Assembly: GCA_015062005.1 (NCBI GenBank)
Contig: SUVL01000001.1
Span: 95,832-159,831 of the forward strand
From: Akkermansiaceae bacterium
Lineage (GTDB): Bacteria > Verrucomicrobiota > Verrucomicrobiia > Verrucomicrobiales > Akkermansiaceae
Direction: 5' to 3'
Length of the DNA: 64,000 nucleotides
Positions 16,210-24,672 of the stretch are shown here, piece after piece. Numbering within the stretch: the first letter of the stretch is position 1; the number at the start of each line of letters is the position of its first letter. The position numbers were made by a program, and so were the translations under genes. Under the pieces are notes generated by a model. That model searched no databases. It saw only the letters and a program-made list of their open reading frames with translations, and was not told the DNA's origin.

Positions 16210-18087
16210 ATGGATAAGACAGGATGGATTGTCGTATCGCTCTGCGCAGCACTGCTGGGCCTGCAGTGGTACTACAACAGCACCCAGGAGCCCGCACCGC
16301 AGGCTCCCGCCGCCCCCGTTGCAGCTACCGCCCCTGTGGAGCCCGCAGCAGCCACCACCCCCGCCGCCACGCCGGCCAGCGTAGCCACCACCCCGGCTCC
16401 TGCCCTGCCCGCCGTGGAGAAGAAGGTGATTGCCACCCTCACCAGCAAGGATGCCGAGGGCAAGCCCGTAGCTAAGTACAACTTCTGCAACATCGGCGGT
16501 GCCATCAGCGGCGTGGAGATGCTCGGCCAGGTCATCAACAGCACCCGCGAGGAGCTGAAAGGCACGGATGTGAGCATCAACTCCAACCCGGATGCCGGCA
16601 TCGGCGCCCTGGTGTTCGGTCTTTCCAATGACCGCGCCCCACAGTTTGACCAGGCCGTGTATGAATACCGCGCCGACCTCAGCAACGAGAACCAGGTGAC
16701 CCTGCTGGGCCGCGTGGGCGACCTCATCGTGCGCAAGGTATACACCCTGAAGCCCCTGAAGCAAGGCGAAAAGACCATCGATGGCAACGCCTACGTGCTG
16801 AACCTGAAGGTAGACGTGCAGAACACCGCCGGCCAGACGCTCAATGCCCGCGACTGGGGGCTCTACGCCGGCGGCATGGGGCAGATCTCCAAGGATGAAT
16901 CCTCCTACTACACCTACTACGTGCACCTGGAGGACGGCAGCTTCGAGAAAAACACCGCCAGCGACTTCCGCCCCTGGCTCGGCAAGGCCAGGGAGCGCAG
17001 CTATGACAAGGACCTCGATTCCCTGGAATGGGCCGGCGTGATGAACCAGTACTACGCCTCCATCGTGAAGCCGGACAAGAGCAGTGGCAACAACGCCATG
17101 TATGCCGCCCCCGTGCAGCTTCCCCTCCAGGTGAGCGGCGATAAGACTGAATGCGTGGAAGTCGCCCTCGGCATGCCCGAATTCTCCCTCGCCGGCAAGA
17201 CGGACGCCATGATGGGCGGCCAGAAGAGCTTCTCCTTCGATATCTTCACCGGCCCGAAACTCAACCTCATGCTCAACGATATGACGGATGATTTCCGCAT
17301 GATTGACCGCGTGATGGATTACGGCATCTTCACCATCATTGCCTACCCCATGAACTGGCTCGTGAACCTCTACCACGGCTGGCTGGGCAACTGGGGCTGG
17401 GCCATCATCGCCATGACCATCACCATCCGCCTGCTCATCTGGCCGCTCTACCGCAAGAGCTACACCAGCATGAAACGCATGAGCCTGCTGCAGCCGCAGA
17501 TGCAGGCCCTGAAGGAAAAGTACCCGAACGACCAGCAGAAAGTGCAGATGGAGATGATGAAGCTCTACCAGCAGTACGGCATTTCCCCCATGGGCGGCTG
17601 CCTGCCCATGCTGCTGCAGATGCCCATCTTCTTCTCCTTCTTCTACGTGCTGCAGACGGCGGCCGAGTTCCGCGGCGAAGGCTTCATCGGCTGGGTGACC
17701 GACCTTTCGCAAATGGACACCGTGTTCACCTTCCCCTTCATGGGCTATGAAGTGCCGGTGAACATCCTGCCCATCCTCATGGCCGTGTCCACCATCATCC
17801 AGATGCACATGACCCCCGCCACCGGCGATGCCACGCAGGTGAAGATCATGCGCTGGATGCCGCTCATGTTCTTCCTGTTCTGCTACACCTACCCGAGCGC
17901 CCTCGGCCTCTACTGGACCACCAGCAACCTCATCTCCATCCTGCAGACCATCATCATCCGCCGCATGCCCGCGCCGGAACTGGTGAAGGTGCAGAAGAAG
18001 AAGGGTGCCAAGAAGTCCTTCATGGAGCGCATGATGGAACAACAGGCCGCCCTGGAGCGCCAGCGCCAGGCCCAGCAGGGTAAGTAA
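16210..18087 (+). CDS. yidC: Membrane protein insertase YidC
   Basis: YidC inserts and folds inner-membrane proteins. Its 625 aa fit the Gram-negative form: an N-terminal anchor (WIVVSLCAALLGLQWYY), an Ala/Pro/Thr-rich linker (about 25-75), a large periplasmic beta domain (about 80-370) and the conserved C-terminal membrane core. In the core are NWGWAIIAMTITIRLLIWPL, a Met-rich coiled coil with QMQALKEKYPNDQQKVQ, and MGGCLPMLLQMPIFFSFFYV. The hydrophilic groove Arg is in the ITIRL segment. The C-terminal tail is basic and Gln-rich, as in ribosome-binding YidC. Confidence 0.97.
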   Translation: MDKTGWIVVSLCAALLGLQWYYNSTQEPAPQAPAAPVAATAPVEPAAATTPAATPASVATTPAPALPAVEKKVIATLTSKDAEGKPVAKYNFCNIGGAISGVEMLGQVINSTREELKGTDVSINSNPDAGIGALVFGLSNDRAPQFDQAVYEYRADLSNENQVTLLGRVGDLIVRKVYTLKPLKQGEKTIDGNAYVLNLKVDVQNTAGQTLNARDWGLYAGGMGQISKDESSYYTYYVHLEDGSFEKNTASDFRPWLGKARERSYDKDLDSLEWAGVMNQYYASIVKPDKSSGNNAMYAAPVQLPLQVSGDKTECVEVALGMPEFSLAGKTDAMMGGQKSFSFDIFTGPKLNLMLNDMTDDFRMIDRVMDYGIFTIIAYPMNWLVNLYHGWLGNWGWAIIAMTITIRLLIWPLYRKSYTSMKRMSLLQPQMQALKEKYPNDQQKVQMEMMKLYQQYGISPMGGCLPMLLQMPIFFSFFYVLQTAAEFRGEGFIGWVTDLSQMDTVFTFPFMGYEVPVNILPILMAVSTIIQMHMTPATGDATQVKIMRWMPLMFFLFCYTYPSALGLYWTTSNLISILQTIIIRRMPAPELVKVQKKKGAKKSFMERMMEQQAALERQRQAQQGK

Positions 18088-18115
18088 AACAGGCCATCCC
18101 CACCGTCTTTCTCAC

Positions 18116-18150
18116 CGCCCCGCAGCACCCCTGCGGGGCGCCTTTGTTGT
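18116..18150 (+). terminator. Rho-independent terminator after yidC
   Basis: A perfect 10-bp GC stem (CGCCCCGCAG / CTGCGGGGCG) with a 5-nt loop is followed by a T-rich run (CCTTTGTTGTT). Confidence 0.85.
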
Positions 18151-18187
18151 TCCCATAATAATGTATTTATGTTGTTTAGGGCTATTT

Positions 18188-18213
18188 TTCCATAATCTTT
18201 GGGACACATGTGG
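18188..18213. repeat. Solo copy of the family-2 repeat end (26 bp)
   Basis: This 26-bp stretch, containing CTTTGGGACACATGTGG, matches the direct repeats that bound the two family-2 elements near 60.0 and 63.5 kb. It stands alone here, 28 nt before the -35 box of the next lipoprotein gene. It could be a solo remnant, an empty site or a protein-binding site; CACATGTG within it is a perfect palindrome. Confidence 0.6.
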
Positions 18214-18241
18214 AGAAATCACGGTTTTCACAGAATGCGGC

Positions 18242-18271
18242 TTGACCTGGGCAGAAGAAATATCATATAAT
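18242..18271 (+). promoter_or_regulatory. Promoter of the lysine-rich lipoprotein gene
   Basis: TTGACC (18242-18247), 18-nt spacer, TATAAT (18266-18271). The ATG at 18280 is 8 nt beyond the -10 box, so the transcript would be leaderless. Confidence 0.75.
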
Positions 18272-18279
18272 GGGCGGGT

Positions 18280-19017
18280 ATGAAGAAGTTTTTCCTCTTA
18301 GTCCTGGCTGCGGGCATGTTCGCAGCCTGTCAGCAGCATCAGGAGCCGCGCGGCATTATCGAGAAGGAAGTGCCTACCTACAGCATCATCAAGAAGGCAC
18401 CCACTAAAAAAGCCAGGAAGAATAAAAAGAAGACGAACAAGCGGGCAAAGAAAGCCAGGGACACCGTGAAGGTGACTATGGTCAAAGTCACAGGGCCGGA
18501 GGCTCTGGAGTGGGATATGTTTGACCGCGGGGACGCAGCGATGAAATACAATGAGATGCCGCTCAAGGACAAGGAAATCCTTTTCGAAACCATTGCCCGT
18601 GTATACGCGTATCTGCCAGAGGATAACACGCTGAGCAGTGAGGATATCAACACCGGCATCTGGAAAGAATTGACGGATAAAGGCGTAGACCTTTCCTTCG
18701 GGAGAGACCCGGCAGACTGGCACCCGTACCTCATGTACATCCAGCCCATAGTCATAGCGGAAATGACCCACTTCTTCCTCCAGGCCAAGGAAGGCAGCAT
18801 CACCCATGAGGAACTGAATGAATGGCAGAAAGCCTTTTGCAACCTCATCAACGCCCGTCCGGATGCCTTCAGCATGGCAGCGCTGCTTAACCGCCGCGAG
18901 GAACTCGCCAAGGCCGGCATCATCCTTACGGAAACAGAAGGCGGCTACAAGGCAGAAACAGAGGAAATCGACTGGGATGCCTACCGCGCCGAGCGCACCC
19001 CGCAGGAACAACCCTGA
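18280..19017 (+). CDS. Hypothetical lipoprotein with lysine-rich linker
   Basis: The 245-aa precursor has a lipobox (GMFAAC) after a short signal peptide. Next comes a very basic linker (residues about 40-65: KKAPTKKARKNKKKTNKRAK), then a soluble, acidic, mostly helical domain. I see no enzyme motif. The basic linker could contact peptidoglycan, LPS or nucleic acid; this is inference. It is a single-gene unit bounded by a strong promoter and a strong bidirectional terminator. Confidence 0.75.
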   Translation: MKKFFLLVLAAGMFAACQQHQEPRGIIEKEVPTYSIIKKAPTKKARKNKKKTNKRAKKARDTVKVTMVKVTGPEALEWDMFDRGDAAMKYNEMPLKDKEILFETIARVYAYLPEDNTLSSEDINTGIWKELTDKGVDLSFGRDPADWHPYLMYIQPIVIAEMTHFFLQAKEGSITHEELNEWQKAFCNLINARPDAFSMAALLNRREELAKAGIILTETEGGYKAETEEIDWDAYRAERTPQEQP

Positions 19018-19031
19018 CCTGTCCCTTATTG

Positions 19032-19070
19032 AAAAAAATCCCCCGGTGGCTTTACCGGGGGATTTTTTTA
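19032..19070. terminator. Bidirectional terminator
   Basis: An A7 tract, a perfect TCCCCCGGT / ACCGGGGGA stem with a short loop, then a T7 tract make this work in both directions. It ends the plus-strand lipoprotein gene and overlaps the last codons of the convergent ligase-like gene. Confidence 0.88.
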
Positions 19071-19793
19071 TCTGGAAGGTTTGCGGCGGCCGTGGCTTTC
19101 GTCATTCCACTCCGCTGAATCATATTTGGAGCGGCAGAGTTCCTCCAGCTCCGCGTTGAAGCCCGGGTAGGGCTCAGTCCCCTCCACCACGTTCACAAGG
19201 GGCGCCAGAGCCTCAGCCAGGCGCTGTGGCCAGCCCTTTTCCGGCTCACACTGCTGAATAAGCCCCTGGTGCAGCACGGCGCCTTTGAAGCGGCGCTGGC
19301 CAGCACCTGCGAGCTTGTGGCCCGCGGCATCCACAATATCACTCTTCACCGGGCTGGCCCAGCAGGCGCGCCCGCCATCAGGTGCATCCTCTGTGAGCAG
19401 CGTACACTGCACTCCGCTTTGCTGCAAGGCCTTTGCAAGGGCACCATGAATCCACAGGTAGAGCTGGTCTGCCGGTGGGTACATGACTCCCTCCTGCCCA
19501 GGCAGAGTCACGGTGTAGGTATGGCCGATGCGGTGGTCCACAATGCCGCCACCCGTCCAGCGGCGGATGTATTCCTCTGCCCCGGGGAAAATGGAAGAGG
19601 CCTCCGTGGCGGTGTCAAAGTAGCCGAAGCTGACCGCAGGGCGCGCCCAGGTATAGATGCGCAACCAAGCCTCACCACGCCGGGTGAGCAGTTCATCTGC
19701 CGCCATGTTGCGGTAGCCGCTGCGCGGCACCGGGTCAATCCAAAGCGTGATGGCTCCGGGGAGCACATCACGCTGTTGAGTCTGCATCTGCAT
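19068..19793 (-). CDS. Lipoate/biotin protein ligase-like protein
   Basis: This 241-aa protein has the BPL/LplA/LipB catalytic fold. YIRRWTGGGIVDH corresponds to the adenylate-binding RRxTGGG motif, HTYTVTLPG is the following strand, and the later SDIVDAAGHKLAGAGQRRFKGAVLHQG carries the conserved catalytic Lys (HKLAGAGQRR). It may attach or transfer a lipoyl group. It is the last gene after three pseudopilin genes, 15 nt apart, and has no obvious link to pili. Lipoate versus biotin or octanoate specificity cannot be told. Confidence 0.8.
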   Translation of the reverse strand: MQMQTQQRDVLPGAITLWIDPVPRSGYRNMAADELLTRRGEAWLRIYTWARPAVSFGYFDTATEASSIFPGAEEYIRRWTGGGIVDHRIGHTYTVTLPGQEGVMYPPADQLYLWIHGALAKALQQSGVQCTLLTEDAPDGGRACWASPVKSDIVDAAGHKLAGAGQRRFKGAVLHQGLIQQCEPEKGWPQRLAEALAPLVNVVEGTEPYPGFNAELEELCRSKYDSAEWNDESHGRRKPSR

Positions 19794-19808
19794 AACGGAA
19801 AGGAAGAA

Positions 19809-20792
19809 TCAAAGAGGCTGGGGAAGAGACACCAGGCGGGAATACGAACGGGTGTACTTGGCAAAGAAGTCCGCAATCTTCCTGGGGGCGCGGCGGCGGC
19901 CCTGTCGGATCTGTTCCACCATGGCGGCACCTTCCTCCGTCAGCACGGTGATGGAAATCATGGCGGATTCGATGCGGGCGTTCTCGTAAGTGGTACCACC
20001 CGCCACAATGCGGTCGCCATAGACCGCCACCTTGTTGGTGCGGCGGTGGGAGGCCACAATCGGCACGCTCACCACATCATAATCCACGCGGCCTTCTTCC
20101 GCATCGGCCTTGGAGGCCGCATAGCGGATGGTGAAGGTGATGTTCATCTCCAGGATATTCTCGCAGAGGAAATTCTTTTCATCGTCCTGCTCAAAACGCA
20201 CATAGGCAGATTCCAGGTTGTCTTTGCCGAGCAGCTGCTCGAAGGTCTGGCGGGGCGGCACCACCTGGCGATACAGGGAGAAGAGCGGGTACACGCCCTT
20301 GTCGTTACCATCCACACCGGGCATATTCAGAATCTGGTCGCGGAACATCAGGCGGTAGCCGATGGCGTTCACATCGCCCTGCGTATCGCGGTTGTGCGCA
20401 CGGGCCTCACGATAGTTCATGCGCAGCGAAGTGCTGGAGCTCACGGAGGGGTTGCGGTCCGGAGCGCAGGCAAAGAAGACGCACTGGACAGAGCGGGGAA
20501 TCTGGAGTCCCTTGGGAACATTATCCATCCTCTCATCAGCCTTGGCGAAAAGCCACTGGTACTTGTTATCGTACCCGCGCATCTGGAAGGACTCGAAGTC
20601 TCGGCTCAGGGTCTGCAAAGCCGCACGGGAACGGGATGAAGTGCTCACATCTTCACTCACCGCGCGCCAAAGGTCAATGCTCTGGTTGGTGAGCTGCATG
20701 ATAACTACCACCAGCATACCTGTGATAGCCATGGCGGTCATCAACTCAATCAGCGTAAAACCGCGACGGTATATTCTTTTTCCAGGTTTCAT
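19809..20792 (-). CDS. Type II secretion/type IV pilus pseudopilin (GspJ-like)
   Basis: The 327-aa protein has a prepilin peptidase site after a short basic leader: KRIYRRG then FTLIELMTAMAITGM, with the processing Gly and the +5 Glu, followed by the hydrophobic helix. The large soluble domain is beta-rich, and its size suggests a minor pseudopilin of GspJ type. It follows the second pseudopilin after 30 nt. The partner secretin is probably the one at 31.2-33.7 kb. Confidence 0.85.
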   Translation of the reverse strand: MKPGKRIYRRGFTLIELMTAMAITGMLVVVIMQLTNQSIDLWRAVSEDVSTSSRSRAALQTLSRDFESFQMRGYDNKYQWLFAKADERMDNVPKGLQIPRSVQCVFFACAPDRNPSVSSSTSLRMNYREARAHNRDTQGDVNAIGYRLMFRDQILNMPGVDGNDKGVYPLFSLYRQVVPPRQTFEQLLGKDNLESAYVRFEQDDEKNFLCENILEMNITFTIRYAASKADAEEGRVDYDVVSVPIVASHRRTNKVAVYGDRIVAGGTTYENARIESAMISITVLTEEGAAMVEQIRQGRRRAPRKIADFFAKYTRSYSRLVSLPQPL

Positions 20793-20822
20793 GATTCGAA
20801 CTGTCGGAAGAGTGTGTAACTA

Positions 20823-21572
20823 TTATCGGCGGAAGGACAAATTGGCGGAGAAGAGAGGGCGGCCCAGTTTGTTCCAGGTCTTTCCCTTATAACGTGCCGG
20901 GTTGGGCGGCGACATGTGGTAGAACTCTGCACGGCAGAAGATGGCACCTCCCCAGGCATCCCGCTGGCCAGCCTGAGACACATACTGCTCCGGGCTGGAA
21001 GCCTTGGTGATGACACCGGGAGAATTGACCATGCGGTATTCGCCCTCGCCCTTCTGCTCCAGCTGGGTCATCTTGACCAGGAACACCGGACCTACGGCAT
21101 CGCGGATATCATCCCGGTGCACGGGGTCATCCATCGGGCAGGCGATGGAAACCAGCTGCATATCCTTGCCCGGCACACTCTTGCTGGCGGGGATGGCAGG
21201 ATAGGTGCCATCTGGCCGGGCCGGTTTCGACAAATCTGCCCGGTACGAGAAAATCACAATGGCGCTGCTGGGGCGGGAGGTTTTCTTGAGCCAGTGGAAA
21301 CCTTTATCGAACGTGGTCAGGTACTGGTTTTCACTGGAGGTCTTGGCGTTGCCATCAGCCATTTCATCAGCACGGAGCACATTCAGCTCTGCCCGCAGAA
21401 TGCCGGTGATACGCTCCGACTCCTGGCGGGTAAGAGCCTGGCGCACCAGGCCACGGGCAGGAACAAACACTGTGAGAAAAATGGAGAGAAGGACACCCAC
21501 CAGCGCAATGGCCAGCAATGTTTCCATAAGCGTGAAACCGCCTGTGCGGCGAGGAAGAATCATCTTTTTCAT
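20823..21572 (-). CDS. Pseudopilin (minor, GspI-like)
   Basis: The 249-aa precursor starts MKKMILPRRTGG, then FTLMETLLAIALVGVLLSI, a prepilin-peptidase cleavage site with Glu at +5 and an N-terminal helix. The C-terminal domain is unlike characterised GspI except for its position. It lies between two other pseudopilin genes, with 29 nt to the upstream one. Confidence 0.83.
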   Translation of the reverse strand: MKKMILPRRTGGFTLMETLLAIALVGVLLSIFLTVFVPARGLVRQALTRQESERITGILRAELNVLRADEMADGNAKTSSENQYLTTFDKGFHWLKKTSRPSSAIVIFSYRADLSKPARPDGTYPAIPASKSVPGKDMQLVSIACPMDDPVHRDDIRDAVGPVFLVKMTQLEQKGEGEYRMVNSPGVITKASSPEQYVSQAGQRDAWGGAIFCRAEFYHMSPPNPARYKGKTWNKLGRPLFSANLSFRR

Positions 21573-21601
21573 ATCAAAACTAAATCTGTCAGTGTTGCAC
21601 C

Positions 21602-22357
21602 TTACTCACCATCGCGGAACACCTGGTCATCCGTACGAAGCAGACTCACGTCGCCCGAGGGCCAGAGGCAGATTCCCTTGGCACCTGCCGGGCGCACCTC
21701 GCGGCCATCCTTGATGGTATCGCGCGGTACAATGCCATCGGCAGAGTTGCGGCCCTTGCCAGGGCGGCCGTTAATCAACACCAGGCGCTGCGGGCACGTA
21801 AGGTTAAGCGGGTCGGCCATGGGCGCCACAAAGCGGCCTTTTTCATCAAACTCAATGTAGTAGATACGGCTCTGGCCTCGTCCGGGAAGCCGGGTAACCC
21901 CCTGACCAATCATGGAGCCCGTAGCGCCATCCTCACGCGGCAGCGGCTTGCTGTATGTGGGAGAGAAGAACACCCCCGGCGGCAGAATGACACCTGAAGA
22001 CGTGGAAACCCACTTACCATCCTCCGCTACGTTGGTACCATCAAAAGCATCCCCCTTGCCACTGCCCTTGCGGAAAATCTGCACCGTCATGTAGCGCAGG
22101 TGGATTGTATCTGCCGAATCATCTTTCGGGTCTGCCACAATAATCAGGCGTGTATACGTGTCATTACCCTGAGCCGTAGCGCGGGCCTCGGTCACCAGAG
22201 ACTCGAGCAACTCCACGCCCGATTCAATACCACGGCCCTTGCCAGCATCCCTCAATACACCAGCGGCCATAGTCATTACGACACCCAGAATGGCAATCAC
22301 CACGAGGAGTTCCACCAAAGTGAACCCCTTCTTTATCCGACGGGAAATCTTCTTCAT
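21602..22357 (-). CDS. Pseudopilin (GspG/GspH-like), first of three
   Basis: The protein carries the canonical leader KKISRRIKKG, then FTLVELLVVIAILGVVMTM. I chose ATG 22357 because it gives a usual 10-residue basic leader; the further upstream ATG at 22399 would add 14 residues without a clear ribosome site. Length is 251 aa. The pilin domain is about 200 aa, larger than a major GspG, so an H-type minor pseudopilin is also possible. Confidence 0.83.
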   Translation of the reverse strand: MKKISRRIKKGFTLVELLVVIAILGVVMTMAAGVLRDAGKGRGIESGVELLESLVTEARATAQGNDTYTRLIIVADPKDDSADTIHLRYMTVQIFRKGSGKGDAFDGTNVAEDGKWVSTSSGVILPPGVFFSPTYSKPLPREDGATGSMIGQGVTRLPGRGQSRIYYIEFDEKGRFVAPMADPLNLTCPQRLVLINGRPGKGRNSADGIVPRDTIKDGREVRPAGAKGICLWPSGDVSLLRTDDQVFRDGE

Positions 22358-22512
22358 ATTCATTGCAAACGCTGCATGCGAAATTCCGTGACTATTCATA
22401 GCAGGTTTTCAGCGCATCTTCAATCTTTTTTTGCTGCTGCCAGTCTTTTATAGTCGCTTTTTCGTTTTTGGATTGACCTTTTTGAAAAAATAAGGTACAT
22501 GAGCTGCCGACC

Positions 22513-23343
22513 ATGACCATCTTGCAATCTCTCATCTTAGGCCTGGTTGAAGGGCTCACTGAGTACCTTCCTGTCAGTTCCACCGGGCACCTCATCATCA
22601 CCCAGTATCTGCTTGGGCTGGAGGAATCCGCCGCACTGAATGCCTACTCCGTGTGCATCCAGAGCGGAGCAATCCTGGCTGTACTGAATCTGTATTTTGC
22701 CCGTGTGGGAGAAATGTGGCGAGGGCTCTGTGGCAAGAATCCGGCAGGGCTGAAACTGGGTATCAACCTTCTGCTGGGCTTCCTCCCGGCCATGGTTATC
22801 GGCTACTTCCTGGCCAAACCCATCAAGAACTACCTTTTCAACGCCGAGACCGTGCTGATAACCTGGGCGCTGGGCGGCATCGTCATCCTGCTTTTCGTGC
22901 GCTACAGCATGAAGTCCGGCAAGGGGAAATGCCACAGCGGAATTGAGCTGGAAGAAATGAACTGGAAACAAGCCCTCACTGTCGGTTTCATGCAGTGTAT
23001 CGCCATGTGCCCCGGTACAAGCCGGAGCCTCATGACGATGCTGGGCGGGCTCATGAGCGGCCTGAGCATGGCAGCCGCCGTGGAGTTCAGTTTCCTGCTG
23101 GGGCTCATCACTTTGAGTGCAGCCACGGTTTATGACTTCATGAAATACGGCAACAACATGGTTGCAGAAATCGGCTGGCCGGCCATGCTGGCCGGCACGT
23201 TCATGTCCTGGTTGAGCGCCATCATTGCGGTCAAATGGATGGTCAACTACCTCCGGAAACACGGGCTTTCCCTTTTCGGCTGGTACCGCATTGCGGCTGC
23301 ACTAGTCATGCTGGTTCTGATTCTGCAGGGGCTTCAATTCTGA
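22513..23343 (+). CDS. uppP: Undecaprenyl-diphosphatase
   Basis: UppP (BacA) dephosphorylates undecaprenyl pyrophosphate so the lipid carrier can be reused for peptidoglycan and O-antigen synthesis. Length is 276 aa with about eight membrane spans. The signature EGLTEYLPVSSTGHLI lies near residue 14-30 and the second, CPGTSRSLMTMLGG, near residue 170; both catalytic regions are intact. A weak promoter (TTGACC 22473-22478, TACATG 22496-22501) precedes it. Confidence 0.95.
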   Translation: MTILQSLILGLVEGLTEYLPVSSTGHLIITQYLLGLEESAALNAYSVCIQSGAILAVLNLYFARVGEMWRGLCGKNPAGLKLGINLLLGFLPAMVIGYFLAKPIKNYLFNAETVLITWALGGIVILLFVRYSMKSGKGKCHSGIELEEMNWKQALTVGFMQCIAMCPGTSRSLMTMLGGLMSGLSMAAAVEFSFLLGLITLSAATVYDFMKYGNNMVAEIGWPAMLAGTFMSWLSAIIAVKWMVNYLRKHGLSLFGWYRIAAALVMLVLILQGLQF

Positions 23344-23412
23344 CATACAAACGGACATACTTTCGGCTTCCCTTCTGTCGGCAATGATGTAATATAGCAC
23401 AAAGAGCCCGGC

Positions 23413-24663
23413 ATGAAATACATCAAATCCACACTCAACTGGTTACTGGACAACGTCCTCGCATGGTTCACACCATCGTGGCGCCGCAACGGGCGCGAAG
23501 CAATTGCTGCGCTCAGACGCTATGCCAACTACAACCGGCACTGCCTGAATGCAGAACTCCTTGAGAAATGTGCCACGCGCAAGACAGAACTCCAGGCAGC
23601 GCTGCAGAACTGGGACAAAGAGGAATGCGTGCGAATCGTCAAGCTACTGGCGGTAGAATGTGATGGGATGCCGGGGTTCAAGCGCTCCGCCGCGGTGGAG
23701 ATGGTGGAATCCTTCTTCGTCATCATGGTCATCTTTCTGGGGCTGCGCACCTACTACGTGCAACCATTCCGAATTCCCACCGGTTCGATGCAACCCAGTC
23801 TGAACGGCATCATCCTGCATCCGGTGGATGAAGTTCCGGGGCTGCTCCGGCAGGGGTGGGATATGCTCACCCTGGGGAGTTCGTATATCGACGCAACAGC
23901 CGATACACGAAAAGCGCTGGACATCAGAAAAATTGAAGATCACCCCAAATATCTCTTATTCACAGAAACCACGCTGACATTCGAAGATGGCAGCAAGGTG
24001 AACATCCCATCTGCCAAGGGCGCAGTATTGGAATACCTCATCAAGGACTGGCAAAAGAAAGGAAAACTCAGCAAAAATCCGGATGGAACGCCCAAATCCA
24101 TCGTGTATTCCCCCGGTGAAACCATCGTACGCGCGAGGGTGGACGCCGGTGACATGATTCTGGTCAACCGTGTAGCATACCACTTCCGCCAACCCAGGCG
24201 GGGTGAAACTTTTGTGTTCGACACGCGCGGCATCAACACCGATATGCAGCAGCCCTCCCAGCACCGGATGACAGACCAGCAGAATGGTACCCACTACATC
24301 AAGCGCCTCTGCGGTCTGCCTGGTGATAAGCTGAAGATAGAACCACCGCATCTTATAGTGAATGGAAAGGAGGCCCAGGAAGCAACCATCAAGAGGGTTG
24401 CAGCCTGCCAGCCGCCCTACAACAAAGAAGGCTACCAACAGATTATGTTCCGCGCCTGCCCGCAAGCCCACATGCACGGAAGCAGCGAGATGGTGCTCAA
24501 TAAGACAAGTGACCCGACCATGCGCGAATACGCAGCGTTTGGAGACAACACAACCAACTCTCTTGACTCCCGTTACTGGGGACCCGTCCGCCAGTTCAAC
24601 ATCATAGGCCCGGCAAGCTTTGCGCTCTGGCCATTTACCAGCCACTGGGGCAACATCGATTAA
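23413..24663 (+). CDS. lepB: Signal peptidase I, enlarged form with Arg at the usual Lys position
   Basis: This 416-aa inner-membrane serine peptidase is larger than E. coli LepB. Box B is intact in FRIPTGSMQPSLNG with catalytic Ser. The last box, GDNTTNSLDSR, is intact. A long insert of about 100 residues lies between box B and the next motif GDMILVNRVAYH. In the box D equivalent the sequence is QPRRGETFVFD, where E. coli has PKRGDIVVF with catalytic Lys145; here that position is Arg. The gene is 69 nt after uppP and 9 nt before the squalene/phytoene synthase. The family call is safe; the catalytic Lys question is open. Confidence 0.88.
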   Translation: MKYIKSTLNWLLDNVLAWFTPSWRRNGREAIAALRRYANYNRHCLNAELLEKCATRKTELQAALQNWDKEECVRIVKLLAVECDGMPGFKRSAAVEMVESFFVIMVIFLGLRTYYVQPFRIPTGSMQPSLNGIILHPVDEVPGLLRQGWDMLTLGSSYIDATADTRKALDIRKIEDHPKYLLFTETTLTFEDGSKVNIPSAKGAVLEYLIKDWQKKGKLSKNPDGTPKSIVYSPGETIVRARVDAGDMILVNRVAYHFRQPRRGETFVFDTRGINTDMQQPSQHRMTDQQNGTHYIKRLCGLPGDKLKIEPPHLIVNGKEAQEATIKRVAACQPPYNKEGYQQIMFRACPQAHMHGSSEMVLNKTSDPTMREYAAFGDNTTNSLDSRYWGPVRQFNIIGPASFALWPFTSHWGNID

Positions 24664-24672
24664 TTTTCCGAC

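Noticed and set aside
22392..22601. Small minus-strand frame between the pseudopilin operon and uppP
   Set aside because: It overlaps the uppP start and has no recognisable motif.
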